This document shows positions 1-6,068 of a DNA stretch of 7,787 nucleotides, piece by piece (position 1 is the stretch's first letter; each line of letters begins with the position of its first letter). The stretch is taken from assembly GCA_937897215.1 (NCBI GenBank), contig CALCBQ010000112.1, forward strand, positions 1 through 7,787. The letters are read 5' to 3'. The DNA comes from an uncultured Clostridia bacterium. GTDB lineage: Bacteria; Bacillota; Clostridia; Oscillospirales; Acutalibacteraceae. Position numbers and translations under genes: made by a program. Under the pieces are notes generated by a model. The model did not search any database. It was not told the origin of the DNA and saw nothing but the letters and a program-made list of their open reading frames with translations.

Positions 1-45
1 ACACAAGATATTGTAATTTTTATATTGTAATATCTTGTGTTTTTT
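1..45 (+). terminator. Rho-independent terminator of an upstream gene
   Basis: A perfect 12-bp inverted repeat, ACACAAGATATT at 1-12 and AATATCTTGTGT at 29-40, encloses a 16-nt loop. It is followed at once by a T run (40-45). This is the form of an intrinsic terminator, though the stem is AT-rich and so not very stable. The gene it would end lies outside the window. Its right arm overlaps the -35 element of the rlmB promoter. Confidence 0.6.
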
Positions 46-53
46 GTTATAAT
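25..53 (+). promoter_or_regulatory. Sigma-A-type promoter for rlmB
   Basis: A -35 box TTGTAA (25-30, 4 of 6 consensus bases) and a perfect -10 box TATAAT (48-53) are separated by exactly 17 bp. Transcription would begin near 60, giving a leader of about 40 nt before the rlmB start at 102. The -35 box lies partly inside the right arm of the upstream terminator hairpin. Confidence 0.6.
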
Positions 54-90
54 AAGATATTAAAAATATTATGTGTAACTATGCCCGAAC

Positions 91-94
91 GGAG
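91..94 (+). promoter_or_regulatory. Ribosome binding site that fixes the rlmB start
   Basis: GGAG lies 7 nt before the ATG at 102. The earlier in-frame ATG at 81 has no purine-rich site at a suitable distance, so 102 is preferred. Confidence 0.65.
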
Positions 95-101
95 TAGGAA
101 A

Positions 102-863
102 ATGGATAATAAAATTGATAAATTCCAAGAGGAAAGACAAAAAGATTTAATAATCGGCAGAAATGCGGTAACTGAACTTATAAAATCAGGCCGTGAGATT
201 GATACACTCTATGTTTTACGCGGAGAAAAGAACGGCTCGGTGGGTAAAATCATTGGTCAATGTCGCGACAAAGGTGCAGTTATAAAGGAAGTTGACAAGA
301 AAAAACTTGACTTTATGTGTGGCCACGCAAATCATCAAGGAGTTGTGGCAATCTGTGCCGCTCACGATTATTCAACTGTTGAAGAAATTTTAGCAGTTGC
401 AAAAGAACGAGGCGAAGCACCATTCATTGTGGCTTGCGACGGTATTGAAGACCCACACAATTTGGGCGCAATTATCCGTACTGCCGAGGCGGCGGGTGTT
501 CACGGAATTATTATTCCGAAACGAAGAAGTGCATCGCTTAACTACACGGTAGGTAAAACCAGTGCAGGCGCTCTTGAATATATGAAAGTGGCTCGTGTTC
601 CAAACCTTGCATCAACTCTTGATGACCTTAAAGAAAAGGGCTTGTGGGTATATGGTGCCGATATGGACGGCGAAGATGTGAGAAGTGTCAACCTTGACGG
701 TGCGGCGGTGCTTGTAATCGGTTCAGAGGGCGACGGTATGAGCAGAATTATCCGTGAAAAGTGCGACTTTATAGTGTCCCTTAAAATGAAAGGGCAAATA
801 AATTCGCTTAACGCTTCCGTAGCAGGTGGAATATTAATGTACGAATTCGCAAACCAACGATAA
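102..863 (+). CDS. rlmB: 23S rRNA (guanosine-2'-O-)-methyltransferase RlmB, SpoU/TrmH family
   Basis: This cytoplasmic SPOUT-class enzyme transfers a methyl group from S-adenosylmethionine to a ribose 2'-OH; the RlmB/TrmH group modifies a guanosine in 23S rRNA (G2251 in E. coli). With the start at 102 the protein has 253 residues, the usual length. An N-terminal L30e-like RNA-binding domain (about residues 8-85, beginning near IIGRNAV) precedes the knotted catalytic domain. All three SpoU motifs are intact: motif 1 DPHNLGAIIRTAEAAG with Asn120 and Arg126; motif 2 VLVIGSEGDGMS with Glu209; motif 3 NSLNASVAGG with Asn237. An in-frame ATG at 81 would add seven residues but lacks a ribosome binding site. 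The gene appears to be transcribed alone: it has its own promoter and a probable terminator across its stop codon. The exact target nucleotide cannot be told from sequence; a tRNA-modifying TrmH paralogue is the main alternative. Confidence 0.93.
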   Translation: MDNKIDKFQEERQKDLIIGRNAVTELIKSGREIDTLYVLRGEKNGSVGKIIGQCRDKGAVIKEVDKKKLDFMCGHANHQGVVAICAAHDYSTVEEILAVAKERGEAPFIVACDGIEDPHNLGAIIRTAEAAGVHGIIIPKRRSASLNYTVGKTSAGALEYMKVARVPNLASTLDDLKEKGLWVYGADMDGEDVRSVNLDGAAVLVIGSEGDGMSRIIREKCDFIVSLKMKGQINSLNASVAGGILMYEFANQR

Positions 864-895
864 AATGCGGTCTTTTTGCGAATTTCCACTTTTTT
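844..895 (+). terminator. Possible terminator overlapping the rlmB stop codon
   Basis: A perfect 10-bp inverted repeat, AATTCGCAAA (844-853) and TTTGCGAATT (875-884), encloses a 21-nt loop that contains the rlmB stop. A run of six T follows at 890-895, after a 5-nt gap. The long loop and the gap make it weaker than a standard terminator. Confidence 0.45.
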
Positions 896-976
896 CGCCC
901 TTGACTTACACGCGTAAGCCTGCGGTCTTAAAAGCGAAAATTCATCAAAAATCTAAGCATTTTATTTGCTATTTTA
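864..976. other. Intergenic stretch with short dyads and a 9-bp direct repeat
   Basis: No coding region is visible between rlmB and the next gene. TGCGGTCTT occurs twice (866-874 and 921-929), each time followed shortly by a GCGAA element. CTTAC/GTAAG (905-909/914-918) forms a small hairpin. TTTTCGC (892-898) can pair with GCGAAAA (934-940) around that hairpin. No known riboswitch or RNA gene was recognised here. Confidence 0.4.
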
Positions 977-979
977 ATG

Positions 980-991
980 TTGTTATAACAA
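980..991. promoter_or_regulatory. 12-bp perfect palindrome, candidate operator
   Basis: TTGTTATAACAA is identical to its own reverse complement. It sits just upstream of the -10 box that would serve the gene starting at 1027, where a dimeric regulator could block or aid RNA polymerase. The cognate protein is unknown. The sequence differs from the TTATAC/GTATAA half-sites at the XRE gene. Confidence 0.4.
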
Positions 992-1006
992 TAAAAAAAC
1001 TATAAT
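980..1006 (+). promoter_or_regulatory. Candidate promoter for the pseudo-ATPase/mgtC run
   Basis: A perfect -10 box TATAAT lies at 1001-1006. The best -35 match, TTGTTA (980-985), is only 15 bp away, which is short, and is part of the palindrome. Transcription from this -10 would start near 1013, leaving a very short leader before the ribosome binding site GGGGGA (1014-1019). A suboptimal -35 would fit a promoter that needs an activator, but that is inference. Confidence 0.4.
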
Positions 1007-1026
1007 AATTTTCGGGGGATGTTATT

Positions 1027-3750
1027 ATGGCAGAAAGAATACCGGATTCATTGATTGATGAAATTCTTGCATCGGCAAAGAATTATATCAATGAAGAAAC
1101 TTATGTGGACTATTCCGCAGAGAAAATTGATTCTCTTATAGCAGAAATTACAGATGAGACGAAAGACACTACTGTAACTGAAAAAACAGTTGTAGTGCCA
1201 CCGTTTAAAAAAGAGAAAAAAGAATTCTCGCTTAATATGAAAGAGATTTCTCTTGGCGCGGAGTCAGATGAAGATGTAAAAATTGCACCTGAAAAAACAG
1301 GTAATGTTGGTGTGCTTGTAACTGATGATGGACAAATCGGGCTTATGTCTGACGGCGTTGAAATCAGCTCTGAAACTAACGAAGAAGAACAAGAAGAAGT
1401 TCAAGAAAAAGAAGTTAAATCTGTAAGCGGTCAGATTTCAATAGAAAAAACAAGAATGTTCAACGAAGTTCCGATTCGTGGGGCATATAATCCAAAAATC
1501 TCGCATAATTTAGGGAATAAGGTTACTCGAACAACAACAGGCGAGGCACAACCTCTTTCAACTCCTGTTATGGCGGACGAAAAATACAGAAATCACTTTA
1601 TGAACAAACCGGTGCAGAATCTTGAAAAAACTCAGGAACACCGCAAACTTGTTGAATCTTTACCACAGAAAACCATTGAAACCCCCGGTGTTGTTGTAAA
1701 GAAAAACAAAGAAATTGTGAGCAATACTGACGGTATTGAGCCAATGCCCACAATTGTTCCTGCCGAGTATGAGTTAGAAAGAGACAAAACTCGACAGAAT
1801 ATGCCTGAAGCAGATAAAATCCCCGATAATCAGATAATGCTTGAGGGCTTTAATGAAGACGAAGAAAAAGGCGAGTTCCAGACAGAAGAACAGGCAGAAG
1901 AACAGGTTCGCAAAAACAGAAAACAAGCAGTTGAAGATTTTATGAAAGGGGACGTCCTTTTCAAGCAAGAAGTGGCGGAAGAAACACCTAAAAAACGTTT
2001 TGACCGTCAGAAAAACCATATTGCACACGAGTATTTGGGCCCAAAAGAAAAAGCACATGTTGAAGAAGATTTAGAAAAAGAGAAGCAGTCCCTTACAGTA
2101 AAAACTGTTGTGCTTTCAATAATCTGCTTTGTAATGAGTGTGTTGGCAGCAGTAGCGGGTACTGAAAACGGAAACTTTGAAATTTACGGCAATAACGAAT
2201 TTGTATATGTTGCAATTCAGTTGATTTTACTTCTTGTTGCAATCTTTATGAATTTTAGAAGTTTCACAAAGGCAATAAAAAACCTTAAAAGCAAAATTGT
2301 TGATATGGATACAGTTGTCGCTCTGACTTCAATTGCGGCAGTTTTACAGACAGTTGTTGCTTTTGCATTTACCGATAATGTTGAGTCAACAGCCCGACTT
2401 TTAGCAGGTGCAGCGGTTATTCCTATGATTATGAAAACCGCAGGGGAACTTGTAAGATGTAAAAACGATATTGAAAATTTCGCAATTGTGTCAGACGAAG
2501 AGCACGAGTGTTTCTGTGTTCAGAATATTGAAAACGAAGATGTTGCAAACGAAATTGCCCGCGGACTTATGCTTGGGGACCCTGACATAAAATACTCTGC
2601 AAAAACAGATTTCCCTGCAAACTTTGTCCGTCTTTCACGGTCAGCAGAAATCACAGGTCCTCTTTTCAAAATGGTAATTCCTGTGGTAGGCGCGTTGGCG
2701 TTACTTATCGGCATTATTTACGGCTTTGTTGAGAAAAACTTGTTCTCAGGTATCAGTACATTTGCGGGAATAATTCTTATGGGACTTCCCGTTGCGGCAA
2801 GTCTGTTGTCTGCGGTCAATTTAAGTGCGGCAAACAAAAAACTCAATGCAGAAGGCACAGTAATAAACGGTTACAGTGCAGTTGAAGATGCAGTTAACTC
2901 AAACGGTGTTATGATTGATGCTTGCGATGCTTTTGTAAGTGGCGGTTGTAATATTGAAGGTATGAAGATTTACCACAAAATGCGAGTTGACGAAGCAATT
3001 CTTTATACCGCGTCAGTTATTATTGAGTCAGGCGGAGTACTTTCTGATGTTTTCGAAAATGTAATTATCGGCAAAAAAGAACTTCTTTTCCCTGTTGAAT
3101 CATTGGCTTATGAAGAAAAACTCGGTTGCTCTTGTTGGATTCACAACCACAGAGTACTTGTAGGTAACCGTGAACTTTTGGTTCATCACAATGTTGAAAC
3201 TCCCGATAAGGATTTAGAAGAAAAATATAAATCAAATGGTAAAAATGTAATCTATCTTGCTATTGAGGGCAAAATTGCCGCAATGTTCGTTGTAGTTTAT
3301 AAAGCAAACGAAGAAACTGCAAGATACATGCGCGAGCTTGAAAAAGACGGCCTTACAATTTTCTTCAGAACATCTGATGCTAACATTACAGAAAGTTTTA
3401 TTGAAAGTGAATTTGGACTTCCGTCAAATGTTGTTAAAATCATTAATCCTGTTGCGGGGGAAATGTTCAACAAAGTAAAGAATGAAGAAAAGACAGAAAC
3501 AGATGCAAAAATTGTGCATGACGGCAGAGTACGAACAATGCTTTCTGCACTTCACAGCGCATTCAAGATTAGTTCTTATGTTACCGCATCAAGAATTGTT
3601 CAGTTCGCAGCGGCAACAATCGGCGTGTTTATTGTAACATTCCTTGCATTCCTTTCAGGACTTGCACAAATCGGCGTATGGCAGATAATTGTCTACCACG
3701 CTATGTGGACTGTAATTCTTGCAGTTTTACCACATTTCAGAAAAATATAG
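1027..3750 (+). CDS. Pseudo-P-type ATPase (P1B-like, catalytic motifs lost) with long acidic N-terminal region
   Basis: This is a 907-residue membrane protein of unknown function. Residues 1 to about 355 are charged, Glu/Lys-rich, without cysteine and probably disordered. The rest follows the P1B heavy-metal ATPase layout: helices at about 360-379, 392-410, 428-448 and 455-475, a short A-domain-like loop (476-543), helices 545-568 and 573-597, a P/N-domain-like block (606-850), and helices 855-879 and 884-904. Alignment landmarks are RVLVGNRELL (709-718) and the GKNVIYLAIEGKIAAM segment. The signatures are lost: the CPC position reads LPV (587-589), DKTGT reads DACDA (631-635, Asp kept), TGD reads TSD (782-784), the P-domain Lys after the II-P element is Gly811, and TGES and GDGxND are not found. 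ATP-driven pumping is therefore unlikely. Cys-x-Cys/His clusters occur at 493-497 and 701-708. The frame is open throughout, which argues against recent decay. It precedes the mgtC-like gene by under 20 bp. Start: ATG with GGGGGA eight bases upstream. Confidence 0.8.
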   Translation: MAERIPDSLIDEILASAKNYINEETYVDYSAEKIDSLIAEITDETKDTTVTEKTVVVPPFKKEKKEFSLNMKEISLGAESDEDVKIAPEKTGNVGVLVTDDGQIGLMSDGVEISSETNEEEQEEVQEKEVKSVSGQISIEKTRMFNEVPIRGAYNPKISHNLGNKVTRTTTGEAQPLSTPVMADEKYRNHFMNKPVQNLEKTQEHRKLVESLPQKTIETPGVVVKKNKEIVSNTDGIEPMPTIVPAEYELERDKTRQNMPEADKIPDNQIMLEGFNEDEEKGEFQTEEQAEEQVRKNRKQAVEDFMKGDVLFKQEVAEETPKKRFDRQKNHIAHEYLGPKEKAHVEEDLEKEKQSLTVKTVVLSIICFVMSVLAAVAGTENGNFEIYGNNEFVYVAIQLILLLVAIFMNFRSFTKAIKNLKSKIVDMDTVVALTSIAAVLQTVVAFAFTDNVESTARLLAGAAVIPMIMKTAGELVRCKNDIENFAIVSDEEHECFCVQNIENEDVANEIARGLMLGDPDIKYSAKTDFPANFVRLSRSAEITGPLFKMVIPVVGALALLIGIIYGFVEKNLFSGISTFAGIILMGLPVAASLLSAVNLSAANKKLNAEGTVINGYSAVEDAVNSNGVMIDACDAFVSGGCNIEGMKIYHKMRVDEAILYTASVIIESGGVLSDVFENVIIGKKELLFPVESLAYEEKLGCSCWIHNHRVLVGNRELLVHHNVETPDKDLEEKYKSNGKNVIYLAIEGKIAAMFVVVYKANEETARYMRELEKDGLTIFFRTSDANITESFIESEFGLPSNVVKIINPVAGEMFNKVKNEEKTETDAKIVHDGRVRTMLSALHSAFKISSYVTASRIVQFAAATIGVFIVTFLAFLSGLAQIGVWQIIVYHAMWTVILAVLPHFRKI
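1885..1908 (+). repeat. Two-copy 12-bp tandem repeat within the acidic region
   Basis: GAAGAACAGGCA at 1885-1896 is followed directly by GAAGAACAGGTT, encoding EEQA and EEQV. Such in-frame duplication is common in disordered, low-complexity segments and could allow length variation between strains. Confidence 0.5.
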
Positions 3751-3754
3751 ATTT

Positions 3755-3759
3755 AGGAG
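3755..3759 (+). promoter_or_regulatory. Ribosome binding site favouring a TTG start for the MgtC-family gene
   Basis: AGGAG directly abuts the ATG at 3760, leaving no spacer, but lies 9 nt before an in-frame TTG at 3769. The TTG is therefore the more plausible initiator. Confidence 0.5.
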
Positions 3760-3768
3760 ATGAGTCAG

Positions 3769-4503
3769 TTGACAGAATTTTTAGAAACTGTAAAAGATGC
3801 GGCTTTGTGGGTGTGGAGTTTTGACCAGGTGCGATTTTTTGTTGACGCATTTGTTAAAATCGGCTTTGCCGCACTTCTTAGCGGATTTATAGGATACGAG
3901 CGTGAACATTCACACCGCCCCGCAGGTTTCCGCACACATATTCTTGTGTCAGTTGGCTCGGCTCTTGTTATGCTTACATCTGTGTATATCGCTAAAGAAC
4001 AAGGGCTTACAGCAGATGTTACACGAATGAGCGCACAAGTACTCAGCGGTATCGGTTTCTTGGGCGCGGGTACAATTCTTCGTGAGGGCTTTTCAGTTAA
4101 AGGTCTTACAACTGCCGCATCTCTCTGGGCAGTTTCTTGTATAGGTATTGCAGTGGGCTCGGGCTTCTATGCAGGTGCATTCGTAGCAACTTTTGTAATT
4201 TATCTTACACTTAACTCTCTTAAAAGAATTATTGTACACGGCTCTGCAGGTAAACTTCTTTTCATTGAAATTATGGATGTTGGCACACAAATTCCGCTTA
4301 TTACAAAGACAATCAAACAGTGTGGCGGTACAATTCATTCAATGGAAGTTGTATATACAGAAACAAAAGATTTGAAATTCAAGCGCCGTAAAGATACTTC
4401 AGTAATCAAAGTGCTTGTATTCCCTAAAAATGACGACGCGTTGGCACTTATGCTTACAACTATTCGCAGTATGGAAGATGTAGAAGATGTGTATGTTGAC
4501 TGA
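3769..4503 (+). CDS. MgtC/SapB-family membrane protein
   Basis: MgtC-family proteins are inner-membrane proteins. In Salmonella and Mycobacterium they are linked to growth at low Mg2+ and to survival in host cells, and Salmonella MgtC acts on the F-type ATP synthase. The protein has about 244 residues from the TTG start. Its hydrophobic N-terminal domain holds the family signatures GYEREHSHRPAGFRTH (about 42-57), GIGFLGAGTI (94-103) and KGLTTAASLWAV (111-122), with some five membrane helices up to about residue 152. The C-terminal part (about 160-244) is soluble, alternating strands and helices, and resembles the ACT-like domain of long MgtC homologues; it carries a basic patch KFKRRKD. It lies just downstream of the pseudo-ATPase and overlaps the next gene by up to 17 nt, so the three are probably co-transcribed. 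Many environmental bacteria carry MgtC homologues with no virulence role, so the physiological job here is open. An ATG at 3760 is the alternative start. Confidence 0.88.
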   Translation: MTEFLETVKDAALWVWSFDQVRFFVDAFVKIGFAALLSGFIGYEREHSHRPAGFRTHILVSVGSALVMLTSVYIAKEQGLTADVTRMSAQVLSGIGFLGAGTILREGFSVKGLTTAASLWAVSCIGIAVGSGFYAGAFVATFVIYLTLNSLKRIIVHGSAGKLLFIEIMDVGTQIPLITKTIKQCGGTIHSMEVVYTETKDLKFKRRKDTSVIKVLVFPKNDDALALMLTTIRSMEDVEDVYVD

Positions 4504-5242
4504 TAGCATTTCCCTTTTAGAAAATGAACATATTGAGGATTTAGGCGAGGGCATAGGCGTTGTTGTTTCAAAGCAACACACCTTTGGTACAGATGCAATG
4601 CTTCTGGCATCTTTTGCGAATCCCAAACTTAATGACAATGCTTGCGATTTTGGTACGGGTTGCGGAATTATTCCGTTTCTTTGGCTTCGCGACGGTAAAT
4701 GTAGAAGCATTTCTGCCGTTGAAATTCAAGAAAATGCTTGTAATCAGGTTGAGCGTTCAATTATTCTAAATAAAACAGAAAAAATTAAAATTTATAATCG
4801 TGATTTAAAAGATATAGGGGATTTTACGGCAGGCAGTTTTGATGTTGTTACAATGAATCCCCCTTATAAAATAGAAAATGGCGGAATTAAAAATGAAGAT
4901 GAATCTTCTACTATTGCTCGCCATGAAACATTCTGCAATATGGAAGATATTGCAAAAAGTGCATCTCGACTTTTACGGTTTGGCGGTAAATTTTGTATCT
5001 GCCACCGCCCCGAAAGAGTGTTTGATGCTATGACTGCTATGCGAAATAACGGAATCCAGCCGAAACGCCTTCGGTTTGTGTCGAAAAAAGGCGACACTCA
5101 ACCGTGGCTTGTGCTGATAGAAGGTAAGCGTGGGGCAAAAAACGGCTTAAAGGTTGAAGCACCACTTGTTGCATATAACAATGACGGTAGTTTAAGCGAA
5201 GAAATGCTCAGTATTACCGAAAAATACAGAAAGGAGAATTAA
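4487..5242 (+). CDS. trmN6: tRNA1(Val) (adenine37-N6)-methyltransferase family protein (TrmN6/YabB-like)
   Basis: This is a cytoplasmic class I S-adenosylmethionine-dependent methyltransferase of 251 residues. The FGTDAMLLASF segment (33-43), typical of the family's N-terminus, precedes the SAM-binding loop DFGTGCGI (54-61). An acidic strand end follows (AVEIQENA, about 77-84), then the catalytic NPPY motif (124-127) of N6-adenine methyltransferases. In E. coli the orthologous YfiC methylates A37 of tRNA-Val; the Bacillus relative is YabB. The target in this organism is inferred from the family, not shown. The first ATG (4487) overlaps the MgtC-family gene by 17 nt and has only weak purine-rich sequence upstream; the in-frame ATG at 4493 is equally possible. 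Translational coupling to the upstream gene is likely. The next gene, rsmI, begins 2 nt after the stop. In Bacillus a GIY-YIG gene (yazA) lies between the two; it is absent here. Confidence 0.88.
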   Translation: MCMLTDSISLLENEHIEDLGEGIGVVVSKQHTFGTDAMLLASFANPKLNDNACDFGTGCGIIPFLWLRDGKCRSISAVEIQENACNQVERSIILNKTEKIKIYNRDLKDIGDFTAGSFDVVTMNPPYKIENGGIKNEDESSTIARHETFCNMEDIAKSASRLLRFGGKFCICHRPERVFDAMTAMRNNGIQPKRLRFVSKKGDTQPWLVLIEGKRGAKNGLKVEAPLVAYNNDGSLSEEMLSITEKYRKEN

Positions 5243-5243
5243 A

Positions 5244-6068
5244 ATGTCAGGTAAACTTTATGTTGTAGGCACACCAATAGGTAACCTTTCAGATTTTTCT
5301 CCGAGAGCGAAAGAAACTTTGGCAACTGTTGACTTTATTGCAGCAGAAGACACAAGAGTTACACAGAAATTATTAAACTTTTTCGATATAAAAAAGCCCC
5401 TTGTCAGTTATTATGAGCATAACCGACGTGAGCGTGGGGAAATGATTATTTCAAGAATTCTTGGTGGCGAAGTTTGTGCAATAGTAACTGACGCAGGTAT
5501 GCCTTGCATATCTGACCCGGGACAAGACCTTGTGTATTTGTGCCATCAGAATAATATCCCCGTTGAGTCTGTGCCGGGACCAACTGCATTTGCAACTGCG
5601 CTTGCAATCAGCGGAATGGAAAGCGGAAGATTTACATTTGAGGGCTTTTTAAGTACAAATAAACCAAGCCGAAAAGAGCATTTAGAAGAACTCAAAAACG
5701 AAACCCGTACAATGATTTTTTACGAAGCACCTCATAAATTAAAAGCAACACTTCGTGATATGTATTCATATTTTGGCGACCGTGAAATCGCAATTGTGAA
5801 AGAACTTACAAAAATTCACGAATCTGTGTTTAGGACAAGCCTTAAGGGTGCAATCGACTATTTTGAAGTTGAAAATCCAAGAGGGGAATATGTGCTGATT
5901 TTAGCAGGGGCAGAAAAGACAAAAGAAAAACAGCCCGTTACATTAGAACAGGCTGTGTTGCTTGCAAAAGAATTAGTAGAAAAAGGTGTCAGCGTAAACG
6001 AGGTTTCAAAAACCGTTGCCGCTGATACAGGTATAAAGAAAAGTCTTATTTACAAGGAACTGCTTTAA
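5244..6068 (+). CDS. rsmI: 16S rRNA (cytidine1402-2'-O)-methyltransferase RsmI
   Basis: RsmI uses S-adenosylmethionine to methylate the ribose of C1402 in 16S rRNA, in the decoding centre, where RsmH adds the base methyl group. The 274-residue protein belongs to the tetrapyrrole-methylase fold and has the family motifs in order: VGTPIGNLSD (8-17), AEDTR (34-38), VTDAGMPCISDPG (81-93), VPGPTA (110-115), FEGFL (132-136) and YEAPHK (160-165). The C-terminal helical part (about 225-274) ends at KSLIYKELL, typical of full-length RsmI. The start is firm: ATG with AAGGAG (5231-5236) seven bases upstream, lying inside the end of trmN6. A single base separates the trmN6 stop from this ATG, so the two form a translationally linked pair. 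The stop overlaps that of the convergent XRE gene by 4 nt, and there is no room for a dedicated terminator between them. Confidence 0.96.
   Translation: MSGKLYVVGTPIGNLSDFSPRAKETLATVDFIAAEDTRVTQKLLNFFDIKKPLVSYYEHNRRERGEMIISRILGGEVCAIVTDAGMPCISDPGQDLVYLCHQNNIPVESVPGPTAFATALAISGMESGRFTFEGFLSTNKPSRKEHLEELKNETRTMIFYEAPHKLKATLRDMYSYFGDREIAIVKELTKIHESVFRTSLKGAIDYFEVENPRGEYVLILAGAEKTKEKQPVTLEQAVLLAKELVEKGVSVNEVSKTVAADTGIKKSLIYKELL

Noticed and set aside
1..61. End of an insertion sequence or MITE
   Set aside because: The inverted repeat is followed by a T run and fits a terminator; no target duplication or second end can be seen.
542..889. Open frame on the minus strand opposite rlmB
   Set aside because: It lies antisense to a firm gene, has no recognisable domain and has no ribosome binding site or promoter of its own.
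864..1026. Mg2+ (M-box) or other metal riboswitch ahead of the pseudo-ATPase/mgtC run
   Set aside because: The interval is only 163 bp, the likely promoter lies at its very end, and none of the conserved M-box sequence blocks was recognised.
1027..3750. Active heavy-metal or K+ (KdpB-like) P-type ATPase
   Set aside because: The LLSA segment after the CPC position recalls KdpB, but the four helices before the A domain and the RVLVGN landmark fit P1B, and no DKTGT or GDGxND is present in any form.
1027..3750. Recently decayed pseudogene or frameshifted ATPase
   Set aside because: The frame is open for 907 codons with a good ribosome binding site, all eight helices are kept, and the motifs are replaced rather than interrupted.
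4335..4710. Minus-strand open frames across the mgtC/trmN6 junction
   Set aside because: They mirror the coding strand of two recognised genes and their translations show no family features.
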